Source: Synura sp. LO234KE
Taxonomy: Eukaryota; Sar; Synurophyceae; Synurales; Mallomonadaceae
Length of the DNA: 16,819 nt
NCBI GenBank assembly: GCA_015143735.1
Contig: VKHC01000108.1
Coordinates: 1 to 16,819, forward strand
Direction of reading: 5' to 3'
The notes under the pieces are model-generated. The model saw only the letters and a program-made list of their open reading frames with translations, ran no database searches and was not told the origin of the DNA. The position numbers and the translations under genes are program-made. Below are positions 1 through 10,500 of the stretch, piece after piece (position 1 is the first letter of the stretch; each line of letters starts with the position of its first letter).

Positions 1-421
1 CTCTCCCATATCTGAGGACAAGGCGGAGGGGGGGAAGGGCGGGGGACAGGTCTTATCTTACGCGTGTTGAGGGTATCTCATGGGTTGATCTCTGCCGTCC
101 TCATCCGAGTCGTCATCGGCATGTGCGCCCTCCTCGTCCTGACAAGAACACGAATACGGAGGGTTGCCTGTTAAGATTAGAGAGTTATGACCGAACCGAT
201 CGTACCTTAATCTCGCGTCTTTTCTTCTCAATCTCCGCGAATAAATCCGATACTTCCTGCTGTTCGCGATATTTGGCGGATTTCGCATATCTGAGTGGAG
301 GATATGAAAAATCGTGATAAGAAACGAATGGATTATCGAAGTCACGTATGACGACGACATGCTCACTCGATCGATTCGCCCAAGCGCTGTAGTTCCTGCT
401 CGCATATTCGTTGCCTGACAT
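1..421 (-). CDS. Unrecognised small acidic-tailed protein, spliced, probably running off the left edge
   Basis: I do not recognise this protein. The start ATG is at 421-419. An in-frame TGA lies 27 bases upstream (448-446) with no AG between them, so no upstream exon can join after that stop, which fixes the start. Exon A (421-206) encodes 72 residues. They are rich in aromatic and charged residues, and the last 20 or so (EQQEVSDLFAEIEKKRREIK) look like a charged amphipathic helix. Exon B starts at 138 and encodes an acidic stretch (DEEGAHADDDSDEDGRD). Read straight on, it ends at TAA 60-58 and gives a complete 98-residue protein. However, a strong donor (GTAAGA, 61-56), a long pyrimidine tract and CAG at 14-12 suggest a further 50-bp intron. 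In that case the stop is intronic and the gene continues left of position 1 from 11-1. There is no signal peptide or visible membrane segment. The gene is divergent from the large plus-strand gene. Existence is moderately secure, the 3' end is uncertain and the function is unknown. Confidence 0.55.
12..61 (-). other. Probable second intron (50 bp) of the small minus-strand gene
   Basis: On the minus strand there is a near-consensus donor GTAAGA at 61-56, then about 35 bases that are almost all C and T, then CTCAG ending at 12. Size and structure match the other introns in the window. Splicing would remove the TAA at 60-58 and keep the frame open (Q-H-A-Y-G-R) to the window edge. No clear CTAAC branch site is visible, so retention, with the stop at 58, remains possible. 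Confidence 0.5.
139..205 (-). other. Intron in the small minus-strand gene (67 bp)
   Basis: On the minus strand the intron begins GTACGA directly after the AAG codon of exon A and ends TTCTTGTCAG before GAC of exon B. A CTTAAC branch-site-like motif lies at 175-170. It is phase 0. Reading through it instead hits a TAA six codons later, so splicing is needed to reach the acidic exon. Confidence 0.65.
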
Positions 422-1452
422 GATCCCGAGATGTTGATCGAGCGATCAGTTTTAGAGAGCAAGATAAAATAATCGGGTATGAGCAATCGCCTCAAGCAAC
501 GGAACGATAAACGTATTTCGGCACATTTTTTACCATTCTTCAAGCTGTAGAATCATGTTCGGTATTTGAGAAGGCCGCAAATCTCGGCCGGCAGTGCTCT
601 GAATCTCTAATAAACCTGCTCGCTGATCCATGCGTCCTGAGACCAAACCCTTTACATGTTATAGAAAATATAATAATGAACGTTTACAAGGAATCTGGCA
701 TCTTGTACCGCATAAATCGAATCAATAATCAGGTCTTCAAGCTCTCTGACGCTATCGATTCCAAGCTCCTTTTGTAATGTGGAGTAATTGATAATCTAAA
801 AGGACACGAATGAGTGGAATGAATTCTTATATACACTCATTCCATATAGACCTTAGTATCTTTAGCTAGTGATATTATTGAAAGTTGCCTCAATTTAAAC
901 ATCTGCGATTCACTTAGTTCGATGTATTCATTTCTATTTGCTAATTAAAATTAAGGTTAATAACGAGTACTATTTGTATTCTTCAATAACTATTACACAG
1001 ATAATCCGCCAGTTTTCCATAACAGAAAAGTTCTAACGTACTGTAATATTTCGCATGTTCACTATCCTTTAACTAAAACAAAAATAAATAATGACGAGAA
1101 CAAAATAACTTATTATTTAATATGCTGAATCCGTACAGAGAGAACGGAAGGAACTTCAAGTAGCTCTCCAAAAAAATATATTTTTCGATTACTGATAACT
1201 TGCTGCACAATTGCAGCGCATGCTCTTCCTTTCTGAGATTTTGCAAGGATACAGAATTGTCCTATATCGTCCATTTTTTGGTTTTTGTGTTACATCTCAT
1301 CCAGCGCTGCTCTAATGTTTCAACGGATTTAAACATTTTTATGCCGTGTTTGCCATAATTTAGCGTTTGCCTTCATCAACTCTTTCTATATTGCAATAAA
1401 GAATATATGAAAATTATTTACAAATCTTAACAGAATATCAAGTGATTTTGTG
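422..1452. other. AT-rich divergent intergenic region, no gene seen
   Basis: About 1.03 kb separates the two divergent start codons. It is clearly AT-rich compared with the coding parts, has short poly-A/T runs, and shows no open frame with protein-like composition on either strand and no tRNA-like fold that I can see. It must contain both promoters and 5' UTRs. AT-rich TATA-like stretches occur around 1385-1410, but I cannot pick a start site. A 9-bp inverted repeat lies at 808-816/834-842. Confidence 0.6.
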
Positions 1453-1509
1453 ATGGATCTGATCTTTATCTTGATTCCCTTCTTATTCATCAAACTCACG
1501 AATTCTGCA
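1453..1509 (+). other. Signal peptide (residues 1-19)
   Basis: MDLIFILIPFLFIKLTNSA: a short N-terminus, an uninterrupted hydrophobic core and small residues before the expected cut at NSA|C20. It points to entry into the secretory pathway, which fits the disulfide-type modules and N-glycosylation sequons that follow. Confidence 0.8.
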
Positions 1510-4500
1510 TGCCATAATCAATGCAATGGGCATGGATATTGCTCAGGAAATACTTGTGTTTGCAATTCCCTTTGGAATGCAACTGCAGATTGCTCTATGA
1601 GTGCGTACATGTTAGTCTGCATGTTTCCAAGACTAACACATTTTATTTTGTGCAAATTTATTAGAGACATGTCAGAAGGGAGTAGCCTGGGCTGACAAAG
1701 CACACCCAGTTAATACCGCCCATGCATATGCTGAGTGCTCAAATCAAGGAATATGTGACTACTACACGGTAAAGTTATCACCTTGTCGTGAATTAGCAAT
1801 TAGGCATGAATCTGATTATTAACGTAATTTAGGGATCTTGTGAATGCTTCCCTGGATTTGAAGGAGTTACGTGTCAAAAAAGTAGGAGAGTAATGAAATC
1901 TGTCTTTCTCTTAGGATCACTTCTTTTCCGTAGTGACATGCAATTGTGGTTCTCATGGACTATGCGAAAGTATTGGAACAATTTATCAGTTTTATGATTT
2001 CTCAAGGGGAGCATCAGCTTTCACATCATGGGAAGCTGATCATATAACAGGATGCGTCTGTGATATCGGTAATTTCTACTGAGAATAATTACCATGTTTT
2101 AAACTTTGACGTTGTCGTACTTGTCAGGATATACCGGACCCGGTTGCAACATGAGTAAGCCAATTATCACCCGTTCATACCTGATTACTCTATTAGTTAA
2201 CTAATCTATCAATCTTGCGAATTGGTTCTTTTTTCTCTATTGTACGGGTTAGGAATGTGTCCGAAAGGCGACGACCCGCTGACCGATTTCACAGACTATC
2301 GCGTCATCACTCTGACAACAAATGCCACTCACGGCTTCCTCAACGGAACCCTTCGATTCACTTTTAACGGCGAAAGCTTTAACTTTCCGGCGAACGCGTC
2401 GGCTTGGAACGAATCGGATTGCGAAAAGGCATTCGAAAGTCTTCGAAACGTGGACGACGTGGTCTGTTCGCGGGCGGCGGTTACGAATCGACTCTCCTCC
2501 TCGTTCACCATTCAGTTCCGCTCGTTCCCCATTCATCCGTATGAAAATAATATATTTTCAAATGACGGCAACCCGCCGCTCTCCGCGTTTTATTGCGACA
2601 CGTCGGACGTAAATAAAAATGACGCGAAGCTGGTGACCTGTACCATAACTGATGTGGTGGGCGACACTTATCCAGGTAGGATATGTATGCGAGCTTGCAG
2701 GCGTTGGTGGGGGGATTAGTCTTATAGTCCGACGTAGATAATCAGATCGCCCTTCTCGGTGCCACGGGACTTGCTCACTCATTCGTAGAGGGTCGGCTTA
2801 GGACATTTAACCGGCTTGTTTTCAGTATGACCTTTACAAAAAAAATTATTTTCGTCCCCAGGTAAAGGATATGCGCTATTAATTTCGATTTATGTGCACA
2901 GTGACCCGATTAAGAACCATATTCATTCCTGTACTTTCCTATCCCCCCTTAGCCCAGCCCACTCCATTAATAGTCTACAGGACAGTCCCTTATAGCACCT
3001 AGATGAGACCCCGCACCGACATTTTCTGTTTCTCAAATTCTCATCTTGCCACCTAATCCTCGTTTCCTCTCGTTTGCGCTTGGTGGTGCTAGAGTATGCC
3101 TATTGTTCGAATAGAGGACTCTGCGATTTCAACACGGGCGTGTGTCACTGCTTCGATGGCTTCAGAAATAGCAATTGCGACACCTATAAATATGCGCTGC
3201 CCGATAGCCAGGCGAAGGACATTGTAACCGTCGAGTCCACGTCATCCTCGTCTCCCATCAACGTGCTACACGTCGAGACTGCGCACTTAGGAACCGTGGA
3301 CTTCAATTTCATCACCGCCACCGATTGGACCACGACCAGGTTCACTCTAGACGGGGCGGGGAATGTGTACTTGTACTACGGCGATCTGGATTTGGTAAAG
3401 GGAAACCTTCAGATTCTCAGCGGAGGCCTGACAATCACGGGCGGGCTCACGGTGTACGATTTCGGCTTAGTTGTCACGGGAGGTCTTACTATTCGGAGCA
3501 CGGGGCTCCGGGTGAACACAGTGGGACTATCTATACTCGCCGGAGGAATGGTGGTTGTCCACGACGGGGTGGACGTGTTCACGGGCGGGCTGACCGCCAC
3601 CGGGGGGGCGTATGTCAACAACGGGGTGTACGTCACTGTCGACGGTGTCTATGTGCAAGCGGGTGGCGCTACCATCCAATCAGGGGGTATGATTGTATAC
3701 AGCGGTGGGCTGACTGTGGCGGCAGGCGGGCTGCGTGTAACGGACGGGACGACCATATACACGAGCGGCCTGATTGTGCAGCAGCAAGGGCTGAGCGTGT
3801 TGCAGGGCGGTCTGTTGGTGACGGGCGGTGTAAGCCTATCGGGCGGGCTGGCAGTCACCGGCGGACTCTCCGTGCTGAGCAGCGGACTCGTCGCCAGTAA
3901 CGGCACGACGATCAATTTCGATGGGATGTACGTCACGGGCGGTCTCACAGTCCTGAAGGATAATGTGGTCGTGGTGGGTGGGGAGACAATTACGGCGAAC
4001 GGGTTAGTGGTTGGCAGCGGCGTGTCGGTCTATTCCACGGGTGTCACTGTCACAGGAGCGGTGTCTGTGCAGACAGGAGGATTCACTACCACCGGGGGCT
4101 TGACCATCATAAGTGGAGGGCTGCTAACCACTGGCGGGGCCACGATTTCCTCTGCAGGGCTATTCATGACGGGCTCATTATCGTTGTTCGATTCTGGTTT
4201 AACTCTGACCGGCGGAGCTACTATACAATTGGATGGGATGGTTGTGACAGGTGGCATGACAATAAATAACTTGGGTCTATTTCTCACCGGTGGGCTGGCT
4301 GTGAACGGTGGGTTGACGGTAATTACATCCGGGATGACAGTAACTGGGGGAGTAACCATGGCAGACAGCGGCATAACTGTGACCGGGGGCTTGACGGTCA
4401 ACAATTTGGGATTGCAAGCGACTGGAGGTGTCTCCTTGAATAACGGAGGTTTAGTGCTGACAGGCGGCGCGACGGTGGCTTCCTCCGGCTTTGTGCTGAC

Positions 4501-7500
4501 GGGAGGACTGACAGTGAAGCTGTCGGGACTAGCGCTGACTGGCGGTGCCACGGTCCTCACAGGCGGCATGACGGTGACGGGCGGGACCACGTTAACCAAC
4601 GGAGGGCTGCAAGTGACGGGCGGTGTCACCGTCTACACACTAGGGCTCACCCTCACTGGAGGTGCCACTGTGAATCAAGGAGGTCTCACTCTGACGGGCG
4701 GTATGACGGTCTACACCGGGGGAGTCGTGGTGACTGGCGGCCTCACGGGGAACAACGCGGGAGTCACTGTGACGGGGGGCGCGACAGCTCAGACTGGGGG
4801 ACTGGTGGTGACGGGCGGTATCACTGTTAACACGTTGGGGATGACTATTACCTCGGGAGGTGTACTAGTGACGGGTGGAGGCACGGTGATGAGTAGCGGT
4901 CTGGTACTGTATGACGGCATGACCGTGAATGACAAAGGTCTGACGGTTACCGGTGGGTTCACGAACACGGTCCTTGGAGTGGTAGTAACTGGCGGCGTGA
5001 CTGTCTATGACTCCGGACTGTCGATAACGGGCGGAATGACTGTATTTACCTCTGGACTGTACATGACCGGTAGCAGTTCCGGGGTGAGGAGCTCCGTTTG
5101 GTTCGGCGGAGTCGTGGCCACGGGCGGAGTAACGGTGAAGACTCTGGGATTGGTGGCCACTGGGGGCGCTACGGTGAGTACTTCTGGGTTATTTGTGACA
5201 GGGGGCGTGACAGTGAGCACCAACGGTGTGGTGGTTACGGGAGGCTTCACGGTGGCCACTGCTGGCTTGGCGGTCACGGGCGGGCTCACAGCCTTCGACA
5301 CAGGAATCACTTTAAGCGGTGGAGCCACGGTGCAGACATCAGGACTGGTCGTGTCGGGTGGGGCCTCCCTGTACGCAGTAGGTTTGCAACTCACCGGGGG
5401 TCTAACAGTTCGCACATCCAGTCTGGTTATTACCGGAGGGGTGACATTGTTCAACGCGGGGCTTACGCTAACGGGCGGAACCACCATCTCAACCTCTGGG
5501 TTATCGGTGACCGGCGGGGTCACTGTATACACCGTAGGAGTGTCTGTCTTGTCGGGAGGCTTGACCGTGAGCAACGGCGCGACAATATTTAACAATGGTT
5601 TGAAAGTGACGGGGGGGCTGACGGTGAGTACCAACGGCTTCACCTTGACGGGAGGAGCCACGGTGTCCGCGGGTGGTATGGTCGTCTTCGCCGGTGGTAT
5701 CACTATCAACAATGCGGGTCTTACAGTTACAAACGGCGCTACCGTTTCTACCGGTGGGATCGTTGTCACGGGAGGCGTAACGGTCAACACTGTCGGGATT
5801 AGTGTTCTCTTGGGTGGAATGCGAGTGACAGGTGGAGTGACCGTTTCGTCTTCTGGTCTCGTGGTGACGGGCGGACTGACAGTGAGAAATGCAGGGCTGT
5901 CATCTACTGGAGGTACAACTGTGGCGACAGGGGGAGTGATTGTGACCAACGGGCTCACGTTGTACTCCGGGGGCGCGACTGCTACTGGAGGTTTCACGGT
6001 GCAGACGCTGGGGCTCGTAGTAACTGGGGGCTTGTTGATTAACAACGGGGGATTGTCCGTTTCGGTGTCCGGTATTGTCGTTACTGGTGGTGTTACCATA
6101 GCGTCCAACGGTCTTTTCGTAACTGGCGGCGTAACTGTCGGCGACACGGGCTTTTCTGTTACGGGGGGGCTGACTGTGTCGACAATTGGAATCACCGTGA
6201 CCGGCGGCATGACGTCGATGAACTTAGGATTGACTGCAACGGGCGGGAACACTGTGCAATCTGGCGGACTGTTTGTCGCCAGTGGAATCACAATAAACGA
6301 CGCTGGGCTATCGGTCACAGGCGGTGTCACCATCCAATCCACGGGTTTAGTCTCGACCGGGGGTGCGTCCTTTTTCACCGGCGGCCTCTCCCTTACTGGC
6401 GGCTTGACCGTGTCAACAAACGGACTCATTATAACTGGAGGGCTGACCGTGCTAACGAAGGGAGTGACAGCGACAGGAGGTGCGACGGTTTACACTTCTG
6501 CATTGGTGGTGTCAGGAGGCGTCGCTGTGCGCAGTGGAGGACTGAGTGTACGGGCGGGCGGAGTGCAATTGATAGGAGGCGCCACAGTCGCTACGTTGGG
6601 CCTACTTGTGACTGGTGGTGTCGTGTCTTACGACTTGGGAATGACGGTGACCGGGGGCATGTCTGTAAGCACATTTGGACTTGTGGTCACCAATGGTATC
6701 ACTGTCCAGGACACTGGGTTGACTCTGACGGGAGGGGTGACTGTGTACACGGGTGGAGTGTCGGTCACCGGCGGAGCGACCGTGCGCACTTCTGGCCTTT
6801 CGTCGACTGGTGGTATCACGTTGTTTACGGGAGGCATGGTAGTTACGGGAGGCCTTCTCGCTCGGAATATGGGCATGTCCGTGACAGCCGGAGGTCTGAT
6901 GGCGACCGGTGGGTTGACTGTAAACAGCATGGGCTTTATGATCACCGGGGGCACCACTGCGAGTACAGCAGGGTTGTTTGTTACGGGAGGCGTGACGGTG
7001 TACTCAGGTGGGGCGGTGGTCACGGGGGGTATCACCGTGTTCACCAATTCCCTCTTGCTCACTGGAGGCGCGACCATACAGCTGCAGGGGTTACTAGTCT
7101 CTGGTGGGATGACCGTGCAAGCGTTGGGTCTGTCCTCAACGGGCGGCCTAACTGTATCTTCCGCGGGAGTATTGGTCACCGGAGGGTTGACAATTCAAGA
7201 CTCTGGCGTGACTGTTACGGGAGGAATCACATTGTACTCTTCTGGAGTGCTCCTGACAGGAGGCCTGACCATATACAACGCAGGCTTGACAGTTACCGGT
7301 GGAGCCACGCTCTCCACCTCCGGTCTGATAGTCTCGGGAGGTGTGACTGTGCAGGACACTGGTTTGACCGTGTCAGTTGGAGGGCTCATGGTAACGGGCG
7401 GTGCAACCATATCGCTAGGCGGTCTCGAGGTCACTGGGGGTGTAACGGCCTCTACCCTGGGTCTGGGCGTTGTCGGGGGGGCCTCAATAGGTACTTTGGG

Positions 7501-10500
7501 ACTGACAGTTACTCTTGGATTGACGTCCTATGACACGGGACTTACATTGACGGGAGGAATGACAGTGTTCACGTCGGGTATGTTTGTAGACGGGGGAGTG
7601 ACCGTCAACAGCGGAGGTTTCAGTATCAGCAGTGGCACCTTGCAAGTTACTGGCGGTCTTACAGTGATGTCGAACGGGATCTCCGTAGTGGGAGGAGCTA
7701 CCATTTCCAACAACGGCCTCGGTGTGATTGGAGGGATAACTCTAGGTGCTGGTGGGTTGACAGTGACAGGTGGTATGACGGTAAACACAAAAGGGTTAAC
7801 TGTTACGGGTGGGGTCACGGTAAATTCAGCAGGTGCTTTTGTAAGCGGTGGACTGACGGTTTTCGACTCGGGTTTTACGGCAACTGGTGGAGCTACTGTT
7901 TTCTATGGTGGCCTTTCATTGACAGGCGGGATTTCGGTTGGGACGGTGGGTGTCACTATACTGGACGGAGGGCTTCTCGTAACGGGAGGGTTGTCGATCG
8001 TCACAAATGCGTTGATAACATCGGGAGGACTCACAGTGCAAGATTCGGGAGTAACATTAACGGGTGGCTTAACTATCAATACAGTCGGGCTGTTTTTGTT
8101 TGGAGGTGTGACAATAGAGACGAGCGGCCTGCTGGTCACAGGTGGCTTAACGTCGCAGACAAACGGAGTTGTAGTCACAGGCGGCCTTACGGTCAATACA
8201 GTAGGTATGTCGGTATTCAGTGGAGGGGTGCGATCCACGGGGGGAATGACTATTTTCTCCTCTGGAGTGAATGTCGCCGGAGGGGTGACAGTCAATAGTG
8301 GCGGTGTGACGGATGTCGGTGGATTGACGGTGTCCACGCTCGGTCTCGCTGTTACCGGTGGGTTTACCGGTAGCTCTAACGGAATTACTGTCACTGGAGG
8401 TGTAACCGTGGCGTCGGGAGGGTTGTCTGTGTCTGGTGGAGTAACTCTAAATGACGTCGGGCTTACTGTAATTGCAGGAGGACTTCAAGTCACAGGAGGT
8501 ACAACGTTGTTTTCCTCCGGCATCTCTGCCTCCGGTGGACTAACCATTAGAAGCGGCGGCTTGTCCGTAACGGACGGTGCAACAATCTATACATCGGGCC
8601 TGTTGGTTACCGGGGGCGTCACTGTGTTCAGTTCAGGGGCCTATGTCACAGGTGGTGCCACGGTGCAGTCTCTGGGCCTTTACGTGAGTGGAGGAGTTAC
8701 TGTCCAGTCCTCTGGTTTGATGTTAACTGGAGGAGCAACGGTGAACACCAACGGCCTGACCCTAACAGGCGGTCTCACGGTCTATGACACGGGATTCACA
8801 CTTGTATCCGGAGGCATTACGGTTACAGACGGAGCGACTGTGCACACGGCCGGGTTAGTCATCGGCACAGGAGTGACTGTACAGGACAGCGGGTTCACTT
8901 TAACTGGGGGATTGACGATCGCAACGAGTGGACTAGTCGTCAGCGGCGGTCTCTCCCTTCTCAACCTGGGTTTGTCATCTACTGGGGGTCTCACGTTGGC
9001 GTCAGGGGGTCTGAAATTGACCGGTGGATTGACGGTTAATACTGCTGGTGTCTACGCAATGGGCGGGATGACTTTACAATCCATGGGTCTCATGGTCACT
9101 GGTGGAGTAACACTACGAGACACGGGTATGACTCTATTGACAGGTGGGTTGTCGGTGACAGGAGGATTGACTATTTACACGAACGGTTTAATACTCTCGG
9201 GAGGCGTGACTGTCAATATCGGTGGACTGTCTGCCGGTGGAGGAATGACCGTCTATTCTTCCGGTTTGGCAATGACGGGAGGGTTGACAGTTCAAGATTC
9301 AGGAGTGGTTGTGACGAATGGAGTGACTGTATTCACGCAGGGCATGTTGGCGACGGGCGGAATTACGGTCCATACCTCCGGCGTGCGCGTAACAGGAGGA
9401 ACCACGCTGTTTACCTCAGGCCTGATTATTACCGGAGGGTTGACGGTCAATAACAACGGTGTTCGGTTGACAGGAGGAGTTAGTATATCTACTCTAGGAG
9501 TTATAGTTACTGGAGGACTGACCATAAGAAATAACGGCATTGTTACGACAAAGGGGACAACAATATTTACCTCGGGTCTTGTGGTTACAGGAGGAGCGAC
9601 TCTTAACGATGTCGGGTTGACTGTGAGTGCTGGCGGATTGCAAGTTACCGGAGGGTCCACGTTATCATCGTCGGGAATGATTGTCATGGGGGGAATTACT
9701 GTTAACGATCGCGGGTTGTCGGCCACTGGAGGATTCACTGTTCTCACCGCTGGGGTGCTCGTGTCAGGAGGAATAACAGTCCAGTCCTCGGGCGTGAGTA
9801 TCACTGGGGGAACAACAGTGTTCACGCAAGGCGTAACCGTCACTGGCGGGCTCACAGTTTCTACGATGAATGTTTGCGTACTCTCAGGAGGGATTTCAGT
9901 GACCGGAGGAGCTACCGTTTTCTCGTCAAATTTAGTTATTACTGGAGGCCTGACGGTGTTTAGTGGAGGCCTGCAAGCGACCGGAGGACTTACGGTGAAT
10001 TCCGGTGGTGTAACAGTGACGGGAGGAGTCACAGTCTATGACTCAGGTCTTTGGACGACCGGAGGGACTACGATAAGTACGTCTGGTTTACAAGTGACAG
10101 GCGGCTTGACAGTGTTCAACGCCGGTCTGACAACCACCACGGGGATGACCATCTATACTTCTGGAGTAACTCTAGTGGGTGGTATGACTGTCCGCTCTGT
10201 CGGTGTAAGTGTCAATGCAGGAGGGATCTCGTTGACGGGCGGTTTGTCCGTTATCAACACGGGCTTGAGTGTTACAGGTGGACTGTCGATCAGTAGCGGG
10301 GGAGTGCTTGTGACGCAGGGAGCAACTATCGCCTCAATCGGGTTAGTCATCACAGGCGGTTTGACCGCCTTAGATTCTGGGGTGATAGTGACGGGAGGGA
10401 TGACGGTCTTCTCAGGAGGTCTTGTTACGACCGGAGGGTTTACTGTTCAAGACACGGGCCTAACAATTGTAACGGGAGGACTTGCTCTCACTGGAGGCGT

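Larger units (their letters stand above)
1510..2154 (+). other. EGF-like cysteine modules (residues 20-154), split by four introns
   Basis: The first module has cysteines at 20, 24, 30, 35, 37 and 47 and a sequon at N42. The second spans C52 to C98. It contains QKGVAWADK, AHAYAECSNQG and CFPGFEGVTC, the pattern I know from stramenopile EGF/tenascin-like families. The third begins TCNCGSHGLC (103-111), has a roughly 30-residue aromatic loop, and closes with CVCDIGYTGPGC (141-152). Such modules form disulfide-bonded extracellular domains. Partner or ligand cannot be read from the sequence. Confidence 0.8.

Noticed and set aside
28-45. G-quadruplex motif on the plus strand (G runs at 28-34, 37-39, 41-45)
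   Set aside because: On the minus strand this is the pyrimidine tract before a CAG acceptor, which explains the base bias without a quadruplex role.
58-543. Minus-strand unspliced frame of 161 codons
   Set aside because: Only its last 26 codons match a plausible exon (exon B). The rest overlaps exon A in another frame and has random-looking composition.
1450-1452. GTG as start codon of the large gene
   Set aside because: The gene is eukaryotic and spliced, and ATG at 1453 directly follows and begins the signal peptide.
3325-3900. Plus-strand 191-codon frame rich in Arg and Gly, and similar ones at 5098-5592 and 10051-10296
   Set aside because: Out-of-frame readings of the same repeat exon. 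They lack the periodic amino-acid pattern and overlap the continuous frame fully.
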